Of a stretch of 64,000 bases of DNA, positions 33,558-42,450 are shown piece after piece (within the stretch, counting starts at the first letter, position 1; every line of letters starts with the position of its first letter). A model generated the notes under the pieces. The model was not told the DNA's origin, searched no databases, and saw only the letters and a program-made list of their open reading frames with translations. The stretch is taken from assembly GCA_017446775.1 (NCBI GenBank), contig JAFSQE010000017.1, forward strand, positions 62,001 to 126,000, in the 5' to 3' direction. The DNA comes from Bacteroidales bacterium. Lineage in GTDB: Bacteria > Bacteroidota > Bacteroidia > Bacteroidales > UBA932. The position numbers and the translations under genes are program-made.

Positions 33558-35330
33558 ATGAAAAAGATATTTGTAATCGGAATCGCACTCCTGGCGCTTG
33601 TGTCCTGTAATATGGACTTCTATCCGTCAGATTCCATGACATCGTCGCAACTCAAGGAGAACCCCTCTGCTGCGGTTTATACCACCGACGGTATCTACTC
33701 CCTGTTTATTTCCAACCAGCCTTACAAGGGGAGTTCCGACGGCGGCAACATGTACATACGCCACCTGTTCCAGCTTACCGAATCCAGGGGTGACAACATC
33801 TCCATCTCCGGTCACTCCACCGACCCTTTCCTTGGCCCCTATCGCTACGAAGATGTAGACAACACCAAGAACAAGTACTATTTCTGGTGGATGGGATACA
33901 AGATGATCTATGCTGCCAATTCCAACATAGACGGCCTTAAGGATTCCTACAGCGGGAATAAGCTCAGCGCCCATCTGCTCGGTGAGAACTATTTCTTCCG
34001 CGCATATATCCACTTCAACCTGGTTTCGCTCTTTGCGATGCCCTATGTGTGCGGCCGTGACAATCCCGGTATCCCGAACCGCAGGAGTATGGATTACTCC
34101 CAGACCACACGTGCCACCGTCGGCGAGGTTTATGACGGCATTGTGGAAGACCTCAAGGATGCTATCAAATACATGGATATGGGCTCACCCAGGGGCGATG
34201 CTTCTTATGTCTCTGCAACTGCCGCAAGGGCAATGCTCTCCCGCGTTTACCTGAACATGGGCGATGAACATCTGGAGGAGTGTGTAACCCTCTGCAATGA
34301 ACTTATCGCAAAGGCTCCCTCCAAGGTGAAGGGAGAATATACTCTCGATCAGCTGGAGAAATATCCGGAGAAGACCTGGGATTACGATGAGACAATCTGG
34401 TGCATCCACCATATCTATCCCACGGATGTTCCCTCTACAGAGGCAACCATCGGTTCCATGTATTTCACCACCGACGAGGGCAACAACGGATGGGGACAGT
34501 GGTACTGGAACGACGAGCTTATCGAGCTCTTTAACCGTTATCCCGAGGACAAGCGCTTCCTGGCGTATTTCCACTATGACCCCAAGGCATACGACCCCGA
34601 AACAGACAACGGCAAGGTTATGGTTTGCTGGCCTACAAAGGCTCTGGACGAGAACGACTTCAGGGTTACCGACTACGTAAAGGGCGTGACCCCCAGCAAC
34701 GGCGACTATATCGTAACCACTACCGACGGCAAGACCTACACTGCAAAGCGCGAGCGGGTGAACGGTTATACACGCTATTTCATTGAAAGAGACCTCACCG
34801 GCGACCCCACCTACTTTGGCGGCAAGACTCCGGTCTATATACGCAAAGACGTGGATGAGGACCTCGGTATCAGATCTTCCCAGTATGTCCGCTACTACAA
34901 CTCCAAGTTCAGCGGCCAGGACGGTCAGGTTACAGTAAGCTCTCCCGTTATGATCCGCTGGGGTGAAGTCTTCCTCAACAGGGCAGAAGCCCTTGCCCGT
35001 CTGGACAGGGACGAAGAAGCTTTTGCCGATGTCAACCTGATCCGCCATCGTGCCGGCGTCAAGGGTGACGCGGACTTTACCACCGCCAATTACCGCTCCC
35101 GCGGATACGAGTCCAGCCTTGACGTGGTTCTGGACGAGCGCCGTATGGAGCTCTGCTTCGAGGGCGACCGCATGTTCTCTATCTTCCGCAACAAGAAGAA
35201 ACTTGACCGCCGCTATGTGGGTTATCACCCCTGGGAGGTCATAGACTACAACGATCCCCGCATCGCACTGTTGATTCCGGCCGACGAAATCAACGCTACC
35301 GATATTGAACAAAACAATCAGAAGAAATAA
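33558..35330 (+). CDS. SusD/RagB-family glycan-binding lipoprotein
   Basis: A 590-residue surface lipoprotein (lipobox Cys17, LVSC) with the SusD alpha-helical TPR scaffold: the N-terminal helical half includes LLGENYFFRAYIHFNLVSLF and the C-terminal RagB/SusD region ends with RGYESSLDVVLDERRMELCF and GDRMFSIFRNKK. Such proteins close over the SusC pore and bind the glycan through aromatic residues. It is translated from the same transcript as the SusC gene and followed 6 bases later by the DUF4874/DUF4832 gene. Confidence 0.95.
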   Translation: MKKIFVIGIALLALVSCNMDFYPSDSMTSSQLKENPSAAVYTTDGIYSLFISNQPYKGSSDGGNMYIRHLFQLTESRGDNISISGHSTDPFLGPYRYEDVDNTKNKYYFWWMGYKMIYAANSNIDGLKDSYSGNKLSAHLLGENYFFRAYIHFNLVSLFAMPYVCGRDNPGIPNRRSMDYSQTTRATVGEVYDGIVEDLKDAIKYMDMGSPRGDASYVSATAARAMLSRVYLNMGDEHLEECVTLCNELIAKAPSKVKGEYTLDQLEKYPEKTWDYDETIWCIHHIYPTDVPSTEATIGSMYFTTDEGNNGWGQWYWNDELIELFNRYPEDKRFLAYFHYDPKAYDPETDNGKVMVCWPTKALDENDFRVTDYVKGVTPSNGDYIVTTTDGKTYTAKRERVNGYTRYFIERDLTGDPTYFGGKTPVYIRKDVDEDLGIRSSQYVRYYNSKFSGQDGQVTVSSPVMIRWGEVFLNRAEALARLDRDEEAFADVNLIRHRAGVKGDADFTTANYRSRGYESSLDVVLDERRMELCFEGDRMFSIFRNKKKLDRRYVGYHPWEVIDYNDPRIALLIPADEINATDIEQNNQKK

Positions 35331-35336
35331 ATTCAG

Positions 35337-37001
35337 ATGAAAAGATTACTATCATTCGCGGCTGTCGCTATCCTGCTGCTCTTTGCGGGTTGCGGAGAAA
35401 AGGAAGACGGCCCGAAAACAGTAACCAAGCCCAAGGATCTTGCAGATCCCGAACTGAATGTAACAGGCGTCCCGACGTCACCCGTCGAATCGGGTTCGTC
35501 ATTCACCATAACCGTCTCCACAAAATCCAAGGGGGCGGTTACGGTGAGTGTCGACAAGCCCTCTGTGGCGGTTGTCAAGCCCAAGAGCGACATGCAGTAC
35601 GAGATTTCTGCAGTGGCAGTGCAGGATACCGAGGTCAGGATCATCATCGCTCAGGAGGAAGAGAAGACCGACGGTTACGCATCCGCCACCAAGGAGGTCT
35701 CTTTCACGGTGAAGGGCGCCGGCGATGAGTCGCTTCCCGGGCCGGACGATGCCATCGGCGGCACAGCCGTTACCTTTACTGCTATCGAGGGGGAGGTGCC
35801 CAATCCGGAGAGAGGTCTGTATCAGGCATACGAGATACACGGCAACACGCCGGCCATATCGGCCAGCGATGTCAAGAGCAAGCTTGCAAGCGGTCACACG
35901 ATCTGGCTTACGGAGTTCTACCTGACCGACTTCATGAACGGCAATATCTCTTCGTCTTATCTGAAGAAGGTACAGAGTGTCTTTGACGCAATCCGTGGCG
36001 GCGGAGCCAAGGCGATTGTCCGTTTTGCATACCGGGACAACAATAATAACCTTGACCAGGACCAGGAACCGGAAGTGGCGCAGGTGCTCAAGCACGTAGA
36101 GCAGCTCAAACCTATTCTCCAGAAGAACGAGGATGTGCTGTTTGTGCTTCAGGCCGGCTTCATCGGGTCTTGGGGCGAGTGGTATTATACCACCCACTTC
36201 AACAGTATGCAAGACCGCAAAACGCTTACCGAGGCATTACTGGATGCAGTTCCCGTATCGCGCCAGATACAGCTGCGCACCCCCGCCTTCAAGATGAAGA
36301 TGTACAACCTTTCGGTAAAGGATACCATCACTGCAGCAACCGCACACGACGGCTCTGCGGTATCCCGCCTTGCCGGTCATAACGACTGCTTTGGCGCCGA
36401 TGCCAACGACGAAGGCACCTTTGAAACCAATGACAGCCGCAAGTTCTGGAAGGGTGACACCAAATATACCATAATGGGCGGCGAGACATGCAAACTGTCT
36501 GAATACTGCCTGTGTCCCGCAACCCTGAAAGATCTTGAAGACTATCACTGGACTTATCTCCACGACGGATACAACCGTGAAGTACTCTCCCGCTGGCAGA
36601 ATGACGGCTGCTTTGGCGAAATCAAAACCCGCCTGGGCTATAAGTTCGTTCTCAAGGATGTGCATTACAGCGCTCTGGAGGCAGGGACAAGGTGCAAGAT
36701 TACCATTCGCCTTTACAATGATGGTTATGCCGCAGCCATGAATCCCCGCGAGGCATGGCTGGTATGGGTAGGTTCCGACGGCAAGACAGTAAAGAGCATG
36801 CTTGGTGTGGATCCCCGCACATGGCAGCCCGGTTACAATGCCGTGGTAAGTTATTTTACCCCTTCATCTGCCAAGGGAACCCTTTACCTGCAGCTCTCCG
36901 ACCCGCTGCTTGCTGACAATCCGGCATACAGTATAGCCCTTGCCAACGAGGGCGTGTTTGACGCCAAGACCGGATACAACAAACTCTTCGAGGTTAAGTG
37001 A
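35337..37001 (+). CDS. DUF4874/DUF4832 lipoprotein, candidate glycoside hydrolase or glycan-binding protein
   Basis: A 554-residue lipoprotein (lipobox Cys19, FAGC). Residues about 35-130 form an Ig-like domain. From about 145 the protein matches the DUF4874 pattern NPERGLYQAYEIHG (156-169), then WLTEFYLTDFMNG, AKAIVRFAYRD (224-233) and FVLQAGFIGSWGEWYYT (269-285), followed by DUF4832 to the end. The strand-helix periodicity and the Trp-Gly-Glu281-Trp motif at a strand end resemble clan-A glycoside hydrolase barrels, so an enzymatic role with Glu281 is conceivable, but no activity is known to me. Its position right behind susD is where PULs often encode surface glycan-binding proteins, the alternative role. 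Confidence 0.72.
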   Translation: MKRLLSFAAVAILLLFAGCGEKEDGPKTVTKPKDLADPELNVTGVPTSPVESGSSFTITVSTKSKGAVTVSVDKPSVAVVKPKSDMQYEISAVAVQDTEVRIIIAQEEEKTDGYASATKEVSFTVKGAGDESLPGPDDAIGGTAVTFTAIEGEVPNPERGLYQAYEIHGNTPAISASDVKSKLASGHTIWLTEFYLTDFMNGNISSSYLKKVQSVFDAIRGGGAKAIVRFAYRDNNNNLDQDQEPEVAQVLKHVEQLKPILQKNEDVLFVLQAGFIGSWGEWYYTTHFNSMQDRKTLTEALLDAVPVSRQIQLRTPAFKMKMYNLSVKDTITAATAHDGSAVSRLAGHNDCFGADANDEGTFETNDSRKFWKGDTKYTIMGGETCKLSEYCLCPATLKDLEDYHWTYLHDGYNREVLSRWQNDGCFGEIKTRLGYKFVLKDVHYSALEAGTRCKITIRLYNDGYAAAMNPREAWLVWVGSDGKTVKSMLGVDPRTWQPGYNAVVSYFTPSSAKGTLYLQLSDPLLADNPAYSIALANEGVFDAKTGYNKLFEVK

Positions 37002-37735
37002 GAATAGCTGCACTTGCCTTTGCCGCTGCGGCGGTCATTATCTCCGGATGCCGGGATACCTCGGGCATCCGGGGATATTGGTCTTCGCACACCCCGGATA
37101 TTACCGATTATGCCGCGGCAGAAGAGGAGTTTGCCGACTTTGCGCAGCTGGCCCTTCAGGCCCCCGAGGCCGATGCGTTTGCGGCGGTGGATATGCTGCT
37201 GAACAAAGCGCGTAAAGACGAAGTGACATATCTGGTGTACACCGACCTGATTGCCCGCGCCTTTGCAACCATCTCTTCTCCGTGCTACTCCTGTGCAATC
37301 TTTACCCATGCTGCCGACAAGATTCTGCGCCAGGACCTTCTGAGCGATTTCGCTGCAGAAGAATACTCTCTTCGCAGGGAGTTCTGCCTCCACAACCGGG
37401 TGGGGGACAGGGCCGAGATACCTTTGATGAATGACGGAGTCCAGGCAGAAATACCGTTCGAAACCAGGACCCTTTTTCTGGTGGTAGACCAGGATTGCCC
37501 CTCGTGCCGGGAGTCGATGCGGCATTTTACATCTGCCAAATGGGATTCTACCGCACGGGTGGCTTTGTGCTATGGTGTCGGTCCTCTCCCCAACGATGGT
37601 ATCTGGCAGTGCCGCCGCATATCACCAGACCAGGGAATAATTGATACCCGGCAGGCTCCGTTCTTCTTTGTGACCGCCCCAGGCGGAACGGTAGAAATAA
37701 CCTATACCTCTGTTTACAACGAACAATATCTGTAA
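36998..37735 (+). CDS. CXXC-containing lipoprotein, DUF5106/thioredoxin-like
   Basis: A 245-residue lipoprotein (lipobox Cys18, ISGC) that starts with GTG overlapping the previous stop (GTGA at 36998-37001), which indicates translational coupling. An N-terminal helical region (about 30-140) carries CYSC (about residues 93-96); the C-terminal part looks like a small thioredoxin-type fold (about 155-245) with DQDCPSCRES, a CPSC redox motif. The layout recalls DUF5106 domains joined to TlpA-like redoxins seen in Bacteroidota PULs, though similarity is weak. A thiol-disulfide role at the cell envelope is plausible. Nothing links it to glycans except position. Confidence 0.55.
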   Translation: MRIAALAFAAAAVIISGCRDTSGIRGYWSSHTPDITDYAAAEEEFADFAQLALQAPEADAFAAVDMLLNKARKDEVTYLVYTDLIARAFATISSPCYSCAIFTHAADKILRQDLLSDFAAEEYSLRREFCLHNRVGDRAEIPLMNDGVQAEIPFETRTLFLVVDQDCPSCRESMRHFTSAKWDSTARVALCYGVGPLPNDGIWQCRRISPDQGIIDTRQAPFFFVTAPGGTVEITYTSVYNEQYL

Positions 37736-37737
37736 CA

Positions 37738-39330
37738 ATGAAACGATACTTTTTTCTCCTCTTTGTAATATTGTCCCTTGCGGCAATCTCGTGCGAAGAA
37801 AAGCCCGTTGTTGATCCGGATGACCCCAACGAGAACACCGACCCTTCGGGAAAGGAAGACGAGAAGACAGGCCCACAGCCGGGAACATACAAATTCGTGG
37901 CATCTGAGCTCAAGCAGCGCTGGAATCCTTCTGACCAGATTTATGTACACGGGGCTTTGGGAACGTACGCCCAGACAATAACCTTGTCTGCATCCGACAT
38001 ATCTGCCGACGGCAAAACTGCAAGCGTTACACTGGACGAGGTCACGCAGCTCACCGTAGATCCCGACGGACTTTATGCGGCCTGGCCGGACGCTGCCGTT
38101 AAACATGCCTACGGGGTCCTGGGGCCCAAGGCGACTTTCTCCAAATGCGATACCCTGCTTATGGCGGCATACCTGAGCGGAGATACCTTCAACTTTATAG
38201 ATGTCTCCTCTTCGCTGGCATTTACCGTTACGGCGGACTACAACCGTTTTGCGCTGGCTGCAGGCAACCGCGACGGTATGAATGCAACCAAGTTCGAGGT
38301 GGAATATACCTCTGCAAATAAGGAGTTCGGCGCACGGCAGAACGACGGATATCCGTTCAAATATGGGGAGATCGTGCCCGGACAGAAAACCAATATATGG
38401 ATGCCCGGTGAGATGACCTTCACAAACGGTTTCTCGCTGTTTATCGGCAAAGATGACAACTGGACAAAGGTTTATACCGTTTCCGGCGACGTGACCCTGG
38501 CGGCCGGAGAGTGCATGGATCTTGGGGACATCACTTCAAAAATGGCTTCTTATGACGGGCCGGCGCCCAGGATGCCTCAGGTTAAAGGTAAACCCAACAA
38601 GTTTTCCCTGAGTTTTGAAGAGTTGTCCGGATTGTGCTTAAGTGCAGGTGAAGAATTTATTTGGGGCGTGGGAGACGAGGGGGACCTTGCCAGGATATCG
38701 TTCGAGGGTAAACTTCTGGGTTCTGTCCATATCGGTGGCGACGCCGAGGACGTCTCCCTCAATTCCGATACCGGCGATTTGCTTATAGGGCTGGAGCCCA
38801 AAGGGGTCGGCATTGTCAAGGGACCTGACTTCAACGGTTCTGTAAGCACCCTTTTCAACATAGCAGAATGCAGTAATTACGGAAATGCAGGCATAGAGGG
38901 CCTTACATATTACAAGGACGGGAAGGTATTTGTGGGTGCCCAGTCCAATTCTCACCTCTTCTTCTGCGACCTGGCCACCAAGACCAAGGAATGGGACCTT
39001 AAACTTTGGAACAAGAATCTGATATCAGAAATTGGCGGCCTTTGTTATGACCCCCTTACCGACTGGCTGTGGGTGATTGACTCCGAAACCAAGAAGGTCT
39101 TTGTCCTCTCTGCAGACAAGCTTATTGCTGCCGACAAACAGCTGCCGGTTGCGGATATTGTGGCTTCTGCCCTGTTGGGCGCTTATCCCGTGAGTGAAGC
39201 TGCCAATCCCGAGTCGGTTTGTGTAGACCACACCCACTCCTGCATCTGGGTGGGCGACGACTACGGCAGCACCTCCTACCTGTATCGCTATACCATGGAA
39301 GGTTTGGACGATGCGATAATAAATGAGTGA
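37738..39330 (+). CDS. Lipoprotein with SdiA-regulated-type beta-propeller
   Basis: A 530-residue lipoprotein (lipobox Cys19, AISC) with an acidic linker (about 24-50). Residues about 55-260 form an all-beta domain resembling fimbrillin-like or carbohydrate-binding modules of Bacteroidota surface proteins. Residues about 280-525 look like the SdiA-regulated / phytase-like six-bladed propeller: ELSGLCLSAGEEFIWGVGD, GNAGIEGLTYYKDGKVFVG, IGGLCYDPLTDWLWVIDSE and NPESVCVDHTHSCIWVGDD are the repeated blade motifs. Function is unproved. The gene starts 2 bases after the CXXC lipoprotein and its stop is 2 bases before the alkaline phosphatase start. Confidence 0.68.
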   Translation: MKRYFFLLFVILSLAAISCEEKPVVDPDDPNENTDPSGKEDEKTGPQPGTYKFVASELKQRWNPSDQIYVHGALGTYAQTITLSASDISADGKTASVTLDEVTQLTVDPDGLYAAWPDAAVKHAYGVLGPKATFSKCDTLLMAAYLSGDTFNFIDVSSSLAFTVTADYNRFALAAGNRDGMNATKFEVEYTSANKEFGARQNDGYPFKYGEIVPGQKTNIWMPGEMTFTNGFSLFIGKDDNWTKVYTVSGDVTLAAGECMDLGDITSKMASYDGPAPRMPQVKGKPNKFSLSFEELSGLCLSAGEEFIWGVGDEGDLARISFEGKLLGSVHIGGDAEDVSLNSDTGDLLIGLEPKGVGIVKGPDFNGSVSTLFNIAECSNYGNAGIEGLTYYKDGKVFVGAQSNSHLFFCDLATKTKEWDLKLWNKNLISEIGGLCYDPLTDWLWVIDSETKKVFVLSADKLIAADKQLPVADIVASALLGAYPVSEAANPESVCVDHTHSCIWVGDDYGSTSYLYRYTMEGLDDAIINE

Positions 39331-39332
39331 TT

Positions 39333-40472
39333 ATGAGAAAGTTATCTTTATTGGCCGTTTTGTGCACTCTGCTGCTGGCCGTTTCGTGCAAAGAGAAACA
39401 AACCGAGCCGCAGCTGCAGTATTACACAAGCGGAAACACATATGAAACGGTGTCGGTGATCTCTCCGGCACCTGATGCTGATGTGCGCAACATCATCTTT
39501 ATGATTGGTGACGGCATGGGACTGGAGCAGGTAAGCTGTGCCTGGGTGCTTAACCACGGCAAGCTTAATCTTGACAATATGCCTGTGGTGGGGCTGTCAC
39601 GCACCTACAGCGCCAGCGACCTGATTACCGATTCCGCTGCCGGCGGCACCGCCCTGGCAGTGGGGGAGAAGACCGCCAACGGGCATGTGGGCTGCACGCC
39701 AGATAACGAACCGCTCTACTCGATGCTGGACAAGGCGCAGAAGCTGGGCAAGAAGACCGGCGTGGTAACTACCTGTCATCTGGCCGATGCAACCCCGGCT
39801 GACTTCTGCTGTCACGACGAGAGCCGCTACCATTACGATGCGGTCATTGCAGACTATGCAGAGTGCGGCGTGGATTATATTGCCGGAGGCGGACGCGACT
39901 ATTTTGGCCCAAAACGAGAAGATGGCCGCGATATCGTTGCAGAGATGAAGGCCAGTGGATACAACTATGCAGCATCAGAAGATGAGCTTCTGGCCACTTC
40001 GCTCCCCGTGCTAGGCCTTATGGCAGACGACAACCTGCCCGTTGCCGCCCAGCGCGGCGATTTGTTCCGGACTATGGTGGCCCGCGGTATCGCCCTGCTG
40101 TCTGAGGCCAGTGGCCACTCTGGCTTTGTGATGATGATAGAGGGATCCTGCATAGACGACTGGCTGCACGAGAACCGCATAGACATGGCGATGGAAGAGT
40201 TGCTGGATTTTGACCGTACCCTGGGCGATGTGCTGCAGTGGGCTGCGGCCGACGGCCATACGCTGGTGGTGGTTACAGCAGACCATGCTACCGGAGCACT
40301 TACGCTGCAGGATGGTGATTTGGCAGAGGGTCGGATAGGGGTTGCGTTCGGCAACCAGAGCCACAACGGAATAACGGTCCCCGTTTATGCATGGGGCCCC
40401 GGATGTTGCCGCTTTACCGGTATCCGCGAGAATGCAGAGTGGGGACGCCTGATATCCTCTTTCATCAAATAG
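39333..40472 (+). CDS. Alkaline phosphatase superfamily lipoprotein
   Basis: A 379-residue lipoprotein (lipobox Cys19, AVSC) of the PhoA-type alkaline phosphatase family. Metal-binding and catalytic motifs are NIIFMIGDGMG (53-63), DSAAGGTALAVGEKT with the nucleophile Ser101, MIEGSCIDDWLHEN and VVTADHATGALTL. I use the ATG at 39333; a GTG at 39327 overlapping the previous stop is also possible. It is shorter than E. coli PhoA (about 470). As the last gene of the SusCD operon and followed by a terminator, it adds a second secreted phosphatase to the locus, besides the tyrosine-phosphatase-like protein. Confidence 0.9.
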   Translation: MRKLSLLAVLCTLLLAVSCKEKQTEPQLQYYTSGNTYETVSVISPAPDADVRNIIFMIGDGMGLEQVSCAWVLNHGKLNLDNMPVVGLSRTYSASDLITDSAAGGTALAVGEKTANGHVGCTPDNEPLYSMLDKAQKLGKKTGVVTTCHLADATPADFCCHDESRYHYDAVIADYAECGVDYIAGGGRDYFGPKREDGRDIVAEMKASGYNYAASEDELLATSLPVLGLMADDNLPVAAQRGDLFRTMVARGIALLSEASGHSGFVMMIEGSCIDDWLHENRIDMAMEELLDFDRTLGDVLQWAAADGHTLVVVTADHATGALTLQDGDLAEGRIGVAFGNQSHNGITVPVYAWGPGCCRFTGIRENAEWGRLISSFIK

Positions 40473-40488
40473 CATCCATCGGGCAAAA

Positions 40489-40527
40489 AAATAAGGTGAC
40501 TCTTAGCAGAGCCACCTTATTTTTTTT
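40489..40527. terminator. Bidirectional intrinsic terminator
   Basis: Stem AAATAAGGTG-A-CTCT with AGAG-C-CACCTTATTT (one A/C mismatch), loop TAGC, followed by a T run. It ends the SusCD-phosphatase operon and, on the other strand, the DGNFADW lipoprotein gene. Confidence 0.88.
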
Positions 40528-40540
40528 GTACTTGAAGTGA

Positions 40541-41293
40541 TTACGGAAGAGTAACATCAAGCATTGCAACCGCACCAGCTGCCTCTCCCTGAGGGAGAAC
40601 GCCCTGGGTCTTCCATGTACCATCGTAACCAACGATGCCGATTGCAATAGTGCCGGCTTTGCTTGCATTTACAACGCTGCGCAGGAAAGCAACCTCTACA
40701 GTGGCAACGCCGTTCTTTACGGTACCTGCACTCTCTGCGTATGCGGAAAGTTCCAGCTCAGTCAGATGGCCGCCTTCGTCCCAAGCGTCCTTGCCGTCAA
40801 CACCATCGAAATGATATATGTGCATGGTTTCAGCCATGTCGCGGACAGTGTTGCCCTCGCCCAGGAAACCAGTCTCGTCTTCGAGCATATACTCATATCC
40901 AACCTCAGACCAGATCCATGAAGAGCCGCCGGTAGTAGCGTCACCGTCGGAATCGACAAAAATCTCGAAGGGAGCAGAAGTCTGGATGAAAGGATCGCCC
41001 TCTTCGGGAGTCTCTTCCTGCAGCTCATACTCGAAGTATACGTAAATGGAGGTCTCGTCTGCATAAGCCTTCATGGCAAGCATGCCGGGATATGCGTTGG
41101 CGTCTACGTCAAGTTCTGCAGATGCAACATCCTTGAGGGCAGCCCAGTCAGCAAAGTTGCCGTCGATTGTGACAGCTTCAGTCGGCTCCTGTTCTTTTTC
41201 TTTGTCCTTTTCGTCTTCGGGCTTCTCCTGGCAAGAAGCGAACATGCTAACCATTGCAACGGCAGCGATGATAGTTAAGAAAATCTTTTTCAT
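40541..41293 (-). CDS. CBM9-like/DOMON-like lipoprotein
   Basis: A 250-residue lipoprotein (start at the ATG at 41293; lipobox Cys21, FASC), with an acidic, Lys/Glu-rich linker (about 22-40) and a single beta-sandwich domain. The domain opens with VTIDGNFADWA and continues with SIYVYFEYEL and a FEIFVDSDGDATTGG segment, the pattern of CBM9-like carbohydrate-binding or DOMON-like domains. It resembles the product of the divergent gene at 41499, so the two are probably paralogues. Binding of a sugar or haem-like ligand is possible; no catalytic motif is seen. Confidence 0.65.
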   Translation of the reverse strand: MKKIFLTIIAAVAMVSMFASCQEKPEDEKDKEKEQEPTEAVTIDGNFADWAALKDVASAELDVDANAYPGMLAMKAYADETSIYVYFEYELQEETPEEGDPFIQTSAPFEIFVDSDGDATTGGSSWIWSEVGYEYMLEDETGFLGEGNTVRDMAETMHIYHFDGVDGKDAWDEGGHLTELELSAYAESAGTVKNGVATVEVAFLRSVVNASKAGTIAIGIVGYDGTWKTQGVLPQGEAAGAVAMLDVTLP

Positions 41294-41402
41294 TGTTGTT
41301 TTGTTTGTATGTTTAGTGTTCCTAAGATATTCACTCTTGCGAATATAACACATAAATGCATGACTTCCATATATTTCACTCGATTTTAGAAAAAAAATAT
41401 AA

Positions 41403-41420
41403 ACGAAACGTTTCGAAACG
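41403..41420. promoter_or_regulatory. Palindromic operator-like site between paired lipoprotein genes
   Basis: CGAAACGTTTCG (41404-41415) is a perfect 12-base palindrome immediately followed by another CGAAACG (to 41420). Read on the minus strand it also contains TTTCGTTT. The same CGAAAC/TTTCGTTT element flanks the regulator gene at 27151-28015; a LacI-type operator is the alternative reading. The remaining sequence of this 205-base gap is AT-rich with no further feature recognised. Confidence 0.6.
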
Positions 41421-41498
41421 TATTATTTCGGAATTATGTTGCGTTTGAGCGTTTTTATCCCTAATTTTAACTCGATAATCAAAACAATTTTACCCGTT

Positions 41499-42431
41499 AT
41501 GAAAAAGAATATTATACGTTTTGCGGCGATGCTGATGGCAACATCTCTTGTCGTGTTCTCGTGCGAGAAGGAGGATCCAAAGAATAATCCCGATGATAAA
41601 AACAAAGAGCAGACAGGCGATGTAAAATGCTCTGTTGCGATTACCATAGACGGCGATTTCTCCGATTGGGACCAGGTTACCCAAGAGGCTGCCGGCAAAG
41701 ACGCCTGCCTGGCTGTTGTCAAGGCGAGCTCTTCTGACCCTGTTCCTGTTATAAAAGCGGCTTCCGACGGGCAGAACGTATATGTCTACGCCGAGATCCG
41801 TGTAGAGGCGCTCCCCCAGAACGCAATATGCGAAGAGTGGGGCGATTCCTGGAACGGTGCGACGGGCTTTAAGGGAGATGATGACAACGATGGCATATCT
41901 ACCTCCACACCGCCGTTCAACCTCTTTTTTGATCCCGACGGGAAAGAGAGCACAGGTTTTTACACATACATCAATGATGAAGGCGAGGCTGCAATCCCCG
42001 GCCTCGGCTGCGAAATGTGCGCCCAGAACCTGTTCTTCTTCAATCCTTCGACCAAGAAGCTCGGGGTTGCGTGGAATCAGCTTAACGTCGGCCCTTTGAA
42101 ATATACCGATGCCAACGGCAACCAGGTGGACTACGATTACAATGGCGATTTCTTCCAGCAGGAAGAGTGGAACGCAGAGGGGACAGTGCCCCGCTATGGC
42201 TGGCAGAACACCGGTGCCGGCGAGGGTGACAACATCGCCCCCAGGCCGGAGAACATCAAGTCTGCAACAGTGGGGACAATCGTCAAGGTCGAGTTTGCCA
42301 TTGAAAAGGGGGACATCGTAAACCTGCAGGACGACGACAAGGAGTATGCGTGGGGCGTATGCTTCCGCAACGTTTCCGATCCCGACCTTTCCCAGGACAT
42401 CGGCCCCATCCGTGCCGCCTACAGCATCTAA
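41499..42431 (+). CDS. CBM9-like/DOMON-like lipoprotein, paralogue of the divergent gene
   Basis: A 310-residue lipoprotein (start at the ATG at 41499; lipobox Cys23, VFSC), with a short charged linker and a beta-sandwich domain opening with VAITIDGDFSDWDQV, then NVYVYAEIRVE and FNLFFDPDGKESTG. The parallel with the divergent lipoprotein (IDGxFxDW, ..VY.E.., F..F.D.DG) is clear by eye. An operator-like palindrome lies about 80 bases upstream. The transporter gene follows after 19 bases, so the lipoprotein may capture a ligand for it, which is inference. Confidence 0.65.
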   Translation: MKKNIIRFAAMLMATSLVVFSCEKEDPKNNPDDKNKEQTGDVKCSVAITIDGDFSDWDQVTQEAAGKDACLAVVKASSSDPVPVIKAASDGQNVYVYAEIRVEALPQNAICEEWGDSWNGATGFKGDDDNDGISTSTPPFNLFFDPDGKESTGFYTYINDEGEAAIPGLGCEMCAQNLFFFNPSTKKLGVAWNQLNVGPLKYTDANGNQVDYDYNGDFFQQEEWNAEGTVPRYGWQNTGAGEGDNIAPRPENIKSATVGTIVKVEFAIEKGDIVNLQDDDKEYAWGVCFRNVSDPDLSQDIGPIRAAYSI

Positions 42432-42450
42432 TTTCTGCTAATAGAGCGAT

